From contig JAHEDQ010000018.1 in the NCBI GenBank assembly GCA_024641125.1, positions 1 through 36,047 on the forward strand: 36,047 bases of DNA, given 5' to 3'. The stretch comes from Candidatus Competibacteraceae bacterium (lineage in GTDB: Bacteria; Pseudomonadota; Gammaproteobacteria; Competibacterales; JAHEDQ01). Under the pieces are notes generated by a model, which did no database searches, was not told the origin of the DNA, and saw nothing but the letters and a program-made list of their open reading frames with translations. Below are positions 25,875 through 34,752 of this stretch, in pieces. Every line of letters begins with the position of its first letter. Position 1 is the stretch's first letter. A program made the translations under genes and the position numbers.

Positions 25875-26139
25875 GCGACACCTCCGAATTCATTGTTGGA
25901 ACAACCCACTTCGCCGGCGGATGGTCCGCCTGCGGGCCTTGATCGGCTTGCCCAGAATCGACATGCACTTGTGTGTCGTAGCGGTTCCCGGGTGCCGGCG
26001 TCGCCGTGAGGAACATGCGGGTCGCTTGCTGGTGTGTGTTCGACGCATGGCCCATTAGGCTCGACACACTCGCGGGATTCTGCTGGTAGACTGCCGGGCC
26101 AGTCATACATCTCATCAGGCTGCGAGCCGTGCCCACTTC
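25875..26139. promoter_or_regulatory. Divergent fhs/rarD promoter region with several inverted repeats
   Basis: Seen here: GGCGGA-TGG-TCCGCC (25916-25930); GTTG-GAA-CAAC next to the fhs ribosome binding site; a CGACA...TGTCG stem; and, read on the minus strand, GTGTGTCGA pairing (one bulge) with TCGAACACAC around a 17-base insert. Such density suggests a structured fhs leader RNA. I compared it with what I remember of THF and ZTP (pfl) riboswitches and do not see their conserved cores. Confidence 0.4.
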
Positions 26140-27051
26140 ATGTCTTCCAGATCCACCGATCGCGGCCTGACCGGCGCTCTGCTCGCCCTGGCGGCGTTCA
26201 CCTGGTGGGGACTGGCGCCGATCTACTTCAAGGCGGTGTCCTCGGTCCCGCCGTTGGAAGTCTTGGCCCACCGGGTGGTCTGGTCGGCTGTTCTGCTGGG
26301 CGGCGTGGTCGTGGTTCGCCAGGGCGCCCGTGTATTGTGGGCCGAATTCGCGGATCTGCGGCGGCTCCGGTTCTACGGCCTGACCGCGATCCTGCTGTCC
26401 ACCAACTGGCTGATCTTCATTTGGGCCGTACAGAGCGGACGTTTGCTGGAGGCCAGCCTGGGCTATTACATAAACCCCCTGGTCAATGTGTTGCTCGGCG
26501 TGCTGTTTTTAAAGGAACGCCTCAACCGCCCTCAGCTATTGGCCGTGTTGTTGGCCGGTCTGGCCGTCGGCTTTCAGGTTCTGGCCTACGGACGATTGCC
26601 CTGGGTGTCGCTGACCGTGGCGTTCACCTTTGGTTTCTACGGGCTGTTGCGGAAAAAGGCCGGCTTTGATCCGTTACGCGGATTGTTGGTGGAGACCTTG
26701 GTAATGTTGCCGTTGGCGCTGGGCTACATGGCGTTTCTCTGGCAACAAGGGAGTGGCAGCTTCGGCCAACAGGGATTGCTGATCGATGGTTTGTTGATTT
26801 CGTCCGGGGTGGTGACTTCCGTGCCCCTGATTCTGTTTCTGGAAGGGGCCAACCGGATTCGCCTGTCCACTCTCGGGGTGATGCAGTATGTCGCCCCGAC
26901 GCTGCAGTTTCTGCTCGCTGTGGCGGCCTACGGGGAATTGTTCACCTGGGTCCAGGGGGTGACCTTCGGCCTCATCTGGAGTGCGCTCGGGGTTTACAGC
27001 TGGGATGCGTTTCGAAATCGCAGACGGCGCGCTGGGGGCAGAGCCGTCTGA
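26140..27051 (+). CDS. rarD: RarD-type EamA-family transporter
   Basis: 303-residue inner-membrane protein with ten predicted helices in two EamA repeats and the RarD hallmark FTWWGLAPIYFKAVSSVPPLEVLAHRVVWS at the start. STNWLIFIWAVQSGRLLEASLGYYINPLVNVLLG and LSTLGVMQYVAPTLQFLLAV follow. RarD was named for chloramphenicol sensitivity but is a drug/metabolite superfamily permease whose substrate is not settled. ATG 26140 lacks a strong ribosome binding site, so a leaderless or short-leader message is possible. Convergent with pckA. Confidence 0.92.
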   Translation: MSSRSTDRGLTGALLALAAFTWWGLAPIYFKAVSSVPPLEVLAHRVVWSAVLLGGVVVVRQGARVLWAEFADLRRLRFYGLTAILLSTNWLIFIWAVQSGRLLEASLGYYINPLVNVLLGVLFLKERLNRPQLLAVLLAGLAVGFQVLAYGRLPWVSLTVAFTFGFYGLLRKKAGFDPLRGLLVETLVMLPLALGYMAFLWQQGSGSFGQQGLLIDGLLISSGVVTSVPLILFLEGANRIRLSTLGVMQYVAPTLQFLLAVAAYGELFTWVQGVTFGLIWSALGVYSWDAFRNRRRRAGGRAV

Positions 27052-27063
27052 ATTGGTTGAACC

Positions 27064-27092
27064 AAAAAAACAGCCCCGGCGGATGCCGGAGC
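27064..27092 (-). terminator. Intrinsic terminator of pckA
   Basis: Read on the minus strand: GCTCCGGC, loop ATCC, GCCGGGGC (8 bp with one G-U pair; plus-strand 27073-27092), then CTG and a run of seven T (27070-27064). A GC-rich stem followed by a T-run is textbook rho-independent termination, about 50 bp after the pckA stop codon. Confidence 0.8.
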
Positions 27093-27108
27093 CTGGAGGC
27101 CTCGGTCC

Positions 27109-27132
27109 GCGGCGCCGCTCCTGCGGTGCCGC
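27109..27132. repeat. 10-bp GC-rich inverted repeat between rarD and pckA
   Basis: GCGGCGCCGC (27109-27118) and GCGGTGCCGC (27123-27132) form a stem of ten pairs (one G-U) with a four-base loop. It precedes the pckA terminator in the same 93-bp convergent gap. It may slow polymerase from either side; no T-run accompanies it on the plus strand. Confidence 0.5.
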
Positions 27133-27144
27133 GGCAACGGTTGC

Positions 27145-28803
27145 CTACATAATGGCTTCGATGCCCAACTCGCCGAAGCCCTTCGTATCGAAATTGTCCT
27201 GGAACATTTTACGCAGGGTTTCGGCCTGCTCGTCATAGGCGTTGGCGTCGCCCCATGTATTCCGGGGATTCAGCATCTCGTCCGGGACCCCGGGGCAGGA
27301 TTTCGGCATTTTCAGATTGAATACCGGATGGGTGACATATTCGGTCTTGTCCGGATCCAGATCGCCACACAACGCGGCATCGAGCAATGCCCGTGTGTGC
27401 TTGATGGAGATGCGCTTACCTTCACCATAGGGTCCGCCGGACCAGCCCGTATTCAGCAGGATGCAACGCGCTTTGTGCTTGGACATCTTGTCGGCCAGGA
27501 TCTTGGCGTAGACTGACGGCGGGCGGGCCATGAAGGGCGCGCCGAAGCAGGCGCTGAAGGCCGCCTTCGGTCGGGTCAGGCCCACTTCGGTGCCGGCCAG
27601 CTTGGCCGTGAAACCCGATACAAAGTGATACATCACTTCCTTGCCCTCCAGAATCGATACCGGCGGCAATACGCCGAAGGCGTCGGCGGTGAGCAACACG
27701 ATGGTCTCCGGATGGGGGCCCTGAGCGCCGGGGGCCACATTGGGATTGGCGTTCAGGGGATAGGACAGACGGGTGTTTTCAGTATAGGAGGCGTCGGTCA
27801 GGTCGAGTTCCTGCGGGTCGGTTTCCTCCAGCGGTTTGCCCGGCAACGGGGGCACGTTTTCGATCAGGGTGCCGGGCATGGACAGGGCCGCGGCAATAAT
27901 CGGTTCGTCCTCCTTGTCCAGATCGATCAGCTTGGCATAGCAGCCGTCCTCGAAATTGGAAACGCCGTCGCGGGTCCAGGCGTGCTCGTCGTCCCCCACC
28001 AGCTTGCGCGCCGGGTCGGCGGAAAGCGTTGTCTTCCCGGTGCCGGAAAGCCCGAATAGGATCGCTGCATCGGACGCGTCGCCCACATTTGCCGAACAGT
28101 GCATGGACAGGTCGTTTAAGTCCGGCAGCATGTAGTTCATTACGGTGAACATGGTTTTCTTGACCACGCCGCAGTAGTCGGCTCGACCCAGCACCAGCAC
28201 GCGGCGGTGTCGAATGTCGATGATCACGGCCCGATGGCTCGGGGTCCCGTCCACGTCCGGATCGCAGTGGTAGGAGGGGACGTTCAGCATGGTCCAGCGT
28301 TTGTCCTCCTCATTGGTGACGCCCTGCAAGTCCTTGGGAAACATGTTGTGGGCGAACAGCGCATGGGTGGCGTACTCGCCGACAAATCGATATGGGATGG
28401 CGTATTCCGGGTTGACCCCGCAGTACACGTCTTTGACGTAAAGCGTCGCGCGGCGCCGGTTCAGGTGTTCGCTGACCCGGTCCACCAGCTTTTCAAAAGT
28501 GTCGGGATCGAATTTCTTGAAGTCGTCCTTCCACCAGATTTTGTCCTCCACCTCAGGCCAGGCCACCCCGAATGTGTCCTGTACCGGGCGGCCGGTGCAA
28601 CTGGGGTCGGTGTAGTAAACCATGGGGCCGTCCAGGCCAAGCTTGGTGGCATGCGCCTTTGGCTCGTCGTCGGGGCCATCCGGACGAATTCGACCGCGGT
28701 CGTTTTCCAGGGCGGCCTGAAACAGGGCGCGCTTATCCAGGCCATATTTGTAAAAGACCTTTTTCAGGCCGAAGCGGTTCTCCAGAGCCGCGCTGAAATC
28801 CAT
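27145..28803 (-). CDS. pckA: Phosphoenolpyruvate carboxykinase (ATP)
   Basis: 552-residue cytosolic gluconeogenic enzyme converting oxaloacetate and ATP to PEP, CO2 and ADP. It has the ATP-type signature: FGLSGTGKTTLSADP (P-loop), MHCSANVG with the Mn-binding His, GDDEHAW with the metal-binding Asp residues, and NTGWSGGPYGEGKRISI. The ATG at 28803 is chosen because GAGG lies eight bases upstream and MDFSAALENRFGL fits the start of relatives. An ATG at 28845 has no ribosome binding site. It is slightly longer than E. coli PckA. Transcription ends at the hairpin 27064-27092. Confidence 0.94.
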   Translation of the reverse strand: MDFSAALENRFGLKKVFYKYGLDKRALFQAALENDRGRIRPDGPDDEPKAHATKLGLDGPMVYYTDPSCTGRPVQDTFGVAWPEVEDKIWWKDDFKKFDPDTFEKLVDRVSEHLNRRRATLYVKDVYCGVNPEYAIPYRFVGEYATHALFAHNMFPKDLQGVTNEEDKRWTMLNVPSYHCDPDVDGTPSHRAVIIDIRHRRVLVLGRADYCGVVKKTMFTVMNYMLPDLNDLSMHCSANVGDASDAAILFGLSGTGKTTLSADPARKLVGDDEHAWTRDGVSNFEDGCYAKLIDLDKEDEPIIAAALSMPGTLIENVPPLPGKPLEETDPQELDLTDASYTENTRLSYPLNANPNVAPGAQGPHPETIVLLTADAFGVLPPVSILEGKEVMYHFVSGFTAKLAGTEVGLTRPKAAFSACFGAPFMARPPSVYAKILADKMSKHKARCILLNTGWSGGPYGEGKRISIKHTRALLDAALCGDLDPDKTEYVTHPVFNLKMPKSCPGVPDEMLNPRNTWGDANAYDEQAETLRKMFQDNFDTKGFGELGIEAIM

Positions 28804-28999
28804 CTGTGCCACCTCATAAACGTTATGGGAACTGTGCGAATGCATCTTGGGCGTGGCCCGTCTGCAATCAGGCCATCCGTAAACCCGCCAGCGTACCTAG
28901 GCGGGCGGGTGCAGGCAAGTTGCCAGCCAGCCTCCGGCGCAATCGTGAAATATCATTGCCACCCGATTTCTTATCGTGGGAGGCGGTGAATGGAGCGGT

Positions 29000-29899
29000 C
29001 TAGGAAGACACGTCGACCACACGTATGGGAATGTTCCGCAGTTCCAGTGGATTCCCGGGCGCATCGGCTTGGTCTGGCTGACTTTCGGCTGGTTCGAGGT
29101 GCGTCCCCGGCTCCAGGTTGACGAAGTCGTACAAGCGCCGGTCCGCCAGGTGGGATGGGGCCACATTCTGCAGGGCGGCGAAAATGCTGTCGATCCGACC
29201 GGGATGTTGCCGCTCCCACGACTGGAGCATTTCTTTGGTGGCCTGACGCTGAAGATTGTCCTGTGATCCGCACAGATTGCACGGAATGATCGGGAACCGC
29301 CGCAACTCGGCAAAGCGCTTAATATCGGCCTCTTTACAGTAGGCCAGTGGGCGGATAACGATGTGTTGACCGTCATCACTGATCAACTTGGGCGGCATCG
29401 CCATCAGCTTGCCGCCGTGAAACAGATTGAGGAACAGAGTCTCCATGCTGTCGTCCCGGTGGTGGCCCAGGGCAATCTTGGTGGCATCCAGTTCGTCTGC
29501 CGTGCGGTAGAGGATACCGCGGCGCAGACGCGAGCAAAGACCGCAGGAGGTCTTGCCTTCGGGAATAATCCGTCTTACCACGCTGTAGGTGTCTTCCTGG
29601 ACAATGTGGAACGGCACACCCAGGCTGCTCAAATACTCGGGCAGCACGTGCTCGGGGAAGCCCGGCTGTTTCTGGTCCAGGTTGACGGCCACCAGTTCGA
29701 AATCCACCGGTGCGCTCCGGCGCAACCCGATCAGTAGATCGAGCATGGTATAGGAGTCCTTCCCGCCGGACAGGCAGACCATCACTCGGTCGCCATCCTC
29801 GATCATATTGAAGTCCCGAATCGCACGCCCGGCGTTGTGCCGCAGGCGCTTCCGCAGTTTGTTGAAGTCGAGTCGGCCTTGACGGGTTTCGCTGTGCAT
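29000..29899 (-). CDS. ttcA: tRNA cytidine(32) 2-sulfurtransferase
   Basis: 299-residue enzyme that thiolates C32 of tRNA using a [4Fe-4S] cluster and ATP. The PP-loop [15 protein letters not shown] is at 44-49, the cluster cysteines are CGLC (C119, C122) and CNLC (C207, C210), and [16 protein letters not shown] and [10 protein letters not shown] follow. The length is near the E. coli enzyme's. The ATG at 29899 is preferred; an upstream frame to 29986 adds 29 residues of no family character. It is divergent from the lipoprotein gene and 196 bp downstream of the pckA start on the same strand. Confidence 0.94.
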   Translation of the reverse strand: MHSETRQGRLDFNKLRKRLRHNAGRAIRDFNMIEDGDRVMVCLSGGKDSYTMLDLLIGLRRSAPVDFELVAVNLDQKQPGFPEHVLPEYLSSLGVPFHIVQEDTYSVVRRIIPEGKTSCGLCSRLRRGILYRTADELDATKIALGHHRDDSMETLFLNLFHGGKLMAMPPKLISDDGQHIVIRPLAYCKEADIKRFAELRRFPIIPCNLCGSQDNLQRQATKEMLQSWERQHPGRIDSIFAALQNVAPSHLADRRLYDFVNLEPGTHLEPAESQPDQADAPGNPLELRNIPIRVVDVSS

Positions 29900-30057
29900 T
29901 GGATGGCTCGGTACGGCACCTGATCCGCTCACGGTCCGGCAGTTTAACGGGTCCGGCGGCGCGATGGCAGCATCGGCAGGGCACAATTCAACAGAGGACC
30001 GTGTTCGGAACGACCTGCGGTCAACCGCGGTCTCAGCGTTCAGGGTGGTAAACGGCA

Positions 30058-31008
30058 GTGAGCATGTTGAGCAGACCGATCAAGCTGATGCCCAGGAGTA
30101 TCCGGTCCGGGCTTGCCGTGGCGGTCGTCGCGGTGGCCGCGACGGCCTGCTCGCTGGTGGGCGTGGCCTACGACAATCTCGAATGGTATGTGCTGCGTGA
30201 GACCGACGGGCTTGTGGAGTTGACGGCACCTCAGAAGGAAATCCTGCGGGTCGATTTTCGTGGGGCACAGGCGCGTCATCGCGCCGAACAGTTGCCGATG
30301 GTGATCGCCTACCTCGATGGCCTGGCGGTCGTGGCGGGACGTGGATTGACCCCACCCGAGGCCGAGTGCGCGGTGGATTGGGCCCGCTGGTTGTACCGGG
30401 AGACCGCCGCAATGGCCGTGCCTGCTTCGGCACGTCTACTGGCTTCTCTCAGCCCGACGCAGCAGGTTCGGTTGTCGGAGGCCCTGGCGGAGCGAAGCGA
30501 GGAGTATCGTGAGGCGTATCTGGGCCCGAATGCTGAGCGGCGCTCACAAGTCCGAGCGGAGCGGGCCACCGAGTTCATCGAGTATCTGACCGGTGATCTG
30601 GAACCGTCCCAACGGCTCAGCATCGAGGCCTGGAGTGTGGCGGCACCCGACACAGCCGGGCCCTGGCTGGACTATCGCACAACAGAGCAATCCAGCTTGC
30701 TGCTCGCTTTGGCCGACGGGGCCTCGGAGCCCGAACTGGAGGTGCAGCTGCGACGCTGGTGGGTGGACCGGGCGGGCATGCCACCGTCACTGCTGGGCCA
30801 GATCCAGCTTTTGGAGCGCAGCGTCGTCGATTTGAGCCTCTCCCTGGACCGAAGCCTGAACTCGGGTCAACGCCAACATGCCCAGCGCAGGCTTCAGAAT
30901 CTGGCGGACGATTTGCGCGAGCTGTTGCCCAAGGTCGATGGGGCGGCGCAAAGCGTCAACGGTAAGCCAACATCTGCGCCGGCCTTTGTCGACTGTGGGC
31001 TTGCCTAG
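30058..31008 (+). CDS. DUF6279-type lipoprotein
   Basis: 316-residue putative lipoprotein. A basic N-terminus and hydrophobic segment lead to a lipobox-like AATAC at residues 27-31, so lipidation at Cys31 and membrane anchoring are likely. The mature part starts [21 protein letters not shown], then is helical and charged ([13 protein letters not shown]-like region), a pattern I associate with DUF6279 proteins of gammaproteobacteria, whose role is unknown. GTG 30058 has AGGGTGG about nine bases upstream; ATG 30064 is an equally close alternative. Confidence 0.75.
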   Translation: MSMLSRPIKLMPRSIRSGLAVAVVAVAATACSLVGVAYDNLEWYVLRETDGLVELTAPQKEILRVDFRGAQARHRAEQLPMVIAYLDGLAVVAGRGLTPPEAECAVDWARWLYRETAAMAVPASARLLASLSPTQQVRLSEALAERSEEYREAYLGPNAERRSQVRAERATEFIEYLTGDLEPSQRLSIEAWSVAAPDTAGPWLDYRTTEQSSLLLALADGASEPELEVQLRRWWVDRAGMPPSLLGQIQLLERSVVDLSLSLDRSLNSGQRQHAQRRLQNLADDLRELLPKVDGAAQSVNGKPTSAPAFVDCGLA

Positions 31009-31379
31009 GAGTGCGGTAGAAAGGGAACGGTCTGCGGCACAGCCATTTGGGCCCGGTTCCGCGATCCTCTTCGTCACATAGCGACGGCTGTGCCGCCCCG
31101 ACGATCCCGAAAGCGTTCTCGAACTGGACAGCGCCTCGCCTCGTCCACTGTCTAACGCGCAGACTCCCAGTGTTCCGTCCCATGAGTTGTTCGTGTTTCA
31201 GAGCGCCCGAGATGCGCCACCGCGGCATCCGTTTCCAAACCACCGCACCCCGACAAGGCCGCTGGGATTCATGCGTGCAGCGCGTTCGTTATGCACAATC
31301 TGCGCTAAAGTATCCCTCACATCCTTGATTCCATCACCCAGGGTTAAACACCCGATCATGCCTGTGAGCGCACCATAAA
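31009..31379. other. 371-bp gap upstream of aceK
   Basis: No gene supported. Apart from the long inverted repeat listed separately the region is unremarkable; the last 60 bp become A/T-richer (CGCTAAAGTATCCC, CAGGGTTAAACACC), where the aceK promoter may lie, but no box pair is convincing. Confidence 0.4.
31034..31096. repeat. Perfect 11-bp inverted repeat with 41-bp spacer
   Basis: GCGGCACAGCC (31034-31044) recurs in inverse orientation as GGCTGTGCCGC (31086-31096). It begins 26 bp after the lipoprotein stop. It could end the lipoprotein message, be two operator half-sites, or be the edges of a small mobile or RNA element. No T-run follows. Confidence 0.55.
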
Positions 31380-33191
31380 ATGAACGAACTGGCCTTGGAG
31401 GACGGAGCGATCCAGTGCCGAGAAATCCTGGAGCGTATCCGCGGGACCAACCAGGAACTCGAGGCCCTTGGACTGACCGTGCGCTGGATCCTGGCCGAGT
31501 TCGATGTGTTTTATTCCGAGTTCAGGAAGATCTCGCCGCTGGCGCAGCAGGCCTTTGAAGCCCGCGAGCCACAGACCTCTCTGGCGCTCAGTCGCCACCG
31601 ATTGTCTTTGTACAGCGTATGTGTTCATCGTATGGGCCTGGAACTGGTGGAAGCGTTTCCCGCCATCGCGATGAACGAGAACTTCTGGCGCGAGGTGGAA
31701 CGCCGCTACCAGCCGCTGATCGAGGGACGCTATGAGTGGGATCTCGCGCTGGCTTTCATCCACTCGGTAAGACGTAAGGTCTATCTCGAGGAGTGGCGCC
31801 CGGTGGATTACAGCCAAACTGGACTTGAGCTGCCAACCCACAAGCATACCGACGATGTTTGCCGCACCTTCGCCGGTGGCGACCGGATCGACCCTGCAAC
31901 CGTGCGGGAGATACTCGAGTTGCCGGGCTTCAAGGTTGCCTATCGGGATATTGAGGACGATGCCCGCCTGGTCGCCGAGCGGGTGAATCGGGTTCTGGGC
32001 CTCGATTCAGGTGAGGCCGGCCCGGTTGAGGCAGTTCAGATGGTGGGCGCGGGTTTTTTTCGAAATCGTGGCGCCTACCTGGTGGGCCGGATCGTTCTGC
32101 AGGGTGGCAGGCTGACGCCCTTCGTGATTGCGTTACTGAATTCGCCGGAAGGCATTTATGTGGATGCGGTGCTGACCACGGAAACCGATACGCACAATTG
32201 TTTCAGCTCCACACTGGCGAATTTCCATGTAACCCACGACGCCTACCATGAGCTGTCGCGGTTTCTGCATAGCATCATGCCGAGTCGCACGGTTGGTCTG
32301 CACTACACCACCATCGGCTATAACCACCTGGGCAAAGTTGCGGTCATGAACGAGTTGGAGCAGGAAATCGAAAGCTCCGGTGAAGTCCTGCAGACCGCGG
32401 TGGGTTCTCCCGGCACCGTAGCCATCGGATTTTCCACCCCCTCATCGGCCTATAATCTCAAGGTCATCCGCGACCATCCCACGGACGGGTACAAGTGGGG
32501 CGAGTTCGGCGGCATTGAATCGGTCAAGGAGAAATACGCCCAGGTTCATGACATCAACCGCACGGGCAGCATGTTGGACAACATCATCTATCACTTCGTC
32601 AGGCTTGATCGGGATTGGTTCGAGCCGGCGTTGCTCGCAAATTTGCTGGAGCAGGCCAGCGAGAGTGTGTCGCTTCAGGGTGATTCCATCGTGTTCAAAT
32701 TTCTGATCGTTCAGCAGCGGCTTACGCCTCTGCCAGTGTATCTGGAAACGGCATCTGACCGGCACAAGGAAATCGCGGTGGTCAACCTGGGGTACTGCAT
32801 TCGCAACAACACCGCCGCCAACATATTCAACAAGGATCTGGACGCCCGTAATTACGGAGTCAGCCGCTATCGCAAGGTCTATCTGTTCGACTACGACGCC
32901 CTCGAGCCGCTGGGCGAAGTGAAGATCCGCAGCAATCAGGATCGTTTCGACGGTGAAGAGGACATTCCGGATTGGTATTTCGAAGAGGGTGTCGTGTTTT
33001 TGCCTGAGGAAATGGAGGTGGGGCTCTGCATTCCCAACCGCCACCTGCGACGGCTGTTTCGCGAGGCCCATGGCGATCTGATGACCACCGCTTACTGGGA
33101 GCGGATCCAGCGCGAGATTCAGGATGGGAAGGTGCCGCCGGTCAGTGTGTATCCGGATGAACGGCGTCTGCGGCGAACCGCGCCGGCCTGA
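31380..33191 (+). CDS. aceK: Isocitrate dehydrogenase kinase/phosphatase
   Basis: 603-residue bifunctional enzyme that inactivates and reactivates isocitrate dehydrogenase to direct carbon into the glyoxylate bypass. Landmarks: the regulatory N-terminal half (FRNRGAYLVGRI, NCFSSTLANFHVTHDAYHELSRFLHSIMP), the ATP-binding AIGFSTPSSAYNLKVIRDHPTDGYKWG with the family Lys, and ARNYGVSRYRKVYLFDYDALEPL with the catalytic Asp region. Full length (E. coli AceK is slightly shorter). ATG 31380 lacks a strong ribosome binding site. No glyoxylate-bypass gene (aceA, aceB) or icd is in the window. The 3' end is 4 bp from the converging glycosyltransferase stop. Confidence 0.95.
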   Translation: MNELALEDGAIQCREILERIRGTNQELEALGLTVRWILAEFDVFYSEFRKISPLAQQAFEAREPQTSLALSRHRLSLYSVCVHRMGLELVEAFPAIAMNENFWREVERRYQPLIEGRYEWDLALAFIHSVRRKVYLEEWRPVDYSQTGLELPTHKHTDDVCRTFAGGDRIDPATVREILELPGFKVAYRDIEDDARLVAERVNRVLGLDSGEAGPVEAVQMVGAGFFRNRGAYLVGRIVLQGGRLTPFVIALLNSPEGIYVDAVLTTETDTHNCFSSTLANFHVTHDAYHELSRFLHSIMPSRTVGLHYTTIGYNHLGKVAVMNELEQEIESSGEVLQTAVGSPGTVAIGFSTPSSAYNLKVIRDHPTDGYKWGEFGGIESVKEKYAQVHDINRTGSMLDNIIYHFVRLDRDWFEPALLANLLEQASESVSLQGDSIVFKFLIVQQRLTPLPVYLETASDRHKEIAVVNLGYCIRNNTAANIFNKDLDARNYGVSRYRKVYLFDYDALEPLGEVKIRSNQDRFDGEEDIPDWYFEEGVVFLPEEMEVGLCIPNRHLRRLFREAHGDLMTTAYWERIQREIQDGKVPPVSVYPDERRLRRTAPA

Positions 33192-33195
33192 CGCA

Positions 33196-34599
33196 TCAGC
33201 CTGGGTCAGTCTGTGCTCCGGCGGGCTCGGACATCAGCTGCTCGATCAGACGGACCGCCGCTCCGTCCGCCGCGTAGGCCCTGAATCTGGCCTGCATTTC
33301 GTCCATGCGATGCCGCAGTCTGGTATCGCCCAGGATGCGCAGCAGACGGTGTTCGATGGCGGTTGCATCGTCCTGGGTCCTGTCGCCCAGCAGCCCCAGG
33401 CCGTGGTAGACCACCCGGGCCGCATTGCCATTCTGGTCACCGTGCCCGGTGGAGTACATCAGCATCGGCACGCCGAAGTGAATGCACTCATTCAAAGTGG
33501 TGCTGCCGCCATGGGTAACCATGCACTGTGCCTGTTTCAGTACCGCCAGTTGCGGCGCGAAATCCAGTGCCAGCACATTGCTTGGCAGCGCGCTGAGCTG
33601 GGTTGGGTCCACTTTTGAACCCAGCCCCAGCACCAGATCCCATTCCGGATGTCGCTCCAGCACCATAACAATGCGCTTGAGAAAATCCAGGTCGCTCACC
33701 CAAAAGGTGCCGAGGGAGCAATACAGCAGCGGCCGGTCCGGCTGGCCTTCAACACGGCGCTTGGACTGAAAATCATTCCAAAGCGCCATGGAATCCGGGC
33801 TGACGCTGGTTTCCTTGCGCTCGCTCTGGACCAGCGGTCCCAGATAGCGCATGAGCGGGTGAGGGTCGTGGGGAAACTCCAGGTCCCAGGCGCAGCAGCT
33901 GAGCACCGGTAGCCTGCGGTAGGCCATCGGGATTGGCCAGGCATCCAGATCGGTCTCGCGTTTGAAATCGAAACCATGCACCCTGGCCACGGCTTTAAGC
34001 TCCGCCAAGTCCATGGTCTGATAGCGGACAGCGCGCCCTGCGGTTCTGAGCCGCGATGGTGAGAAGCGTCGGCGGATCCGCTGGCGGCGTTTGGCTTGGC
34101 GCAGTTCCGCCCACGCCTGTTGGATTCTGGATTGTGTCTGTGCAGTGCCGTCCGGAATGATTTCGGTGTGGGTCGGCGGCAGGCCGGGGCGCTCGAAAAT
34201 CCCGTACCAGCTCTCGATCACCGCCGTGGGAATACCAAGCCCAGCACTCGCGATGACAACGTAATGCAGTTCCAGATCGATCAGGAGCAAATCCGGCATC
34301 AGCCGTCGGATGACCTGTTCGATCTCCGGGTTTGCCAACGAAGCCCGTCGGGTCCTGCGTCGGGCCAACAGGCGGCGGATGGGATGCAGCCGGCGGCTGC
34401 GGCGCAGCCAGTCTTCGCGAACCTGTTGATCCCCGCGGAGTTGCTCGAACTTCAGCCCCTCCGCGCTCATGCGCTGGCGTAAATCCGCCGGGCTGAGCAG
34501 GGTGACCCGGTGACCCGCGGCTTGGAGTCGATGGGCCAGGGTCACCGCCCGGTTGATGCTGCTGTTCATGTTCTTGATTACTTGGACGATATGGCCCAT
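33196..34599 (-). CDS. GT1-type glycosyltransferase (MGT/UGT-like)
   Basis: 467-residue GT-B fold enzyme. The N-terminal acceptor half starts HIVQVIKNMNSSINRAVTLA and has VTLLSPADL. The C-terminal donor half has LLYCSLGTF, LDFAPQLAVLKQAQCMVTHGGSTTLNECIHFGVPMLM and GDQNGNAARVV, the nucleotide-sugar binding signature of UGT/MGT proteins. The acceptor is unknown; lipids, carotenoids or small metabolites are typical. ATG 34599 has AGGAG five bases upstream. An in-frame upstream start at 34686 is not needed. Divergent from the O-antigen-ligase-like gene, which suggests a shared envelope-glycan role. Confidence 0.85.
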   Translation of the reverse strand: MGHIVQVIKNMNSSINRAVTLAHRLQAAGHRVTLLSPADLRQRMSAEGLKFEQLRGDQQVREDWLRRSRRLHPIRRLLARRRTRRASLANPEIEQVIRRLMPDLLLIDLELHYVVIASAGLGIPTAVIESWYGIFERPGLPPTHTEIIPDGTAQTQSRIQQAWAELRQAKRRQRIRRRFSPSRLRTAGRAVRYQTMDLAELKAVARVHGFDFKRETDLDAWPIPMAYRRLPVLSCCAWDLEFPHDPHPLMRYLGPLVQSERKETSVSPDSMALWNDFQSKRRVEGQPDRPLLYCSLGTFWVSDLDFLKRIVMVLERHPEWDLVLGLGSKVDPTQLSALPSNVLALDFAPQLAVLKQAQCMVTHGGSTTLNECIHFGVPMLMYSTGHGDQNGNAARVVYHGLGLLGDRTQDDATAIEHRLLRILGDTRLRHRMDEMQARFRAYAADGAAVRLIEQLMSEPAGAQTDPG

Positions 34600-34695
34600 T
34601 ACCACTCCTGTTCGGGTCGGCGGCTGACCGGATTGCTGCTTGGGCGGGCGCTTTGATGTAGTGTTCGCGAAACGACGGTTCACCAAGGGGCGGGC

Positions 34696-34752
34696 ATGTC
34701 AGCAAGTCTGCGGGATCTGCCCGAATACGCCAATCCAGCGCAGACGCAATGA
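34696..34752 (+). CDS. Short 18-codon reading frame overlapping the ligase start (candidate leader peptide)
   Basis: ATG 34696 is preceded by AAGGGG at 34685-34690, five bases upstream, and encodes MSASLRDLPEYANPAQTQ before TGA at 34750-34752. That stop overlaps the ligase ATG as ATGA. The ligase ATG has no ribosome binding site of its own, so translation of the short frame may be needed to load ribosomes onto it. No repeated regulatory codon is evident. It may instead be a chance frame. Confidence 0.4.
   Translation: MSASLRDLPEYANPAQTQ

Noticed and set aside
25875-26139. THF or ZTP riboswitch in front of fhs
   Set aside because: A CTGGGCA string and a GACTGGC string occur on the minus strand but in the wrong order and context for the ZTP core; no THF core is seen.
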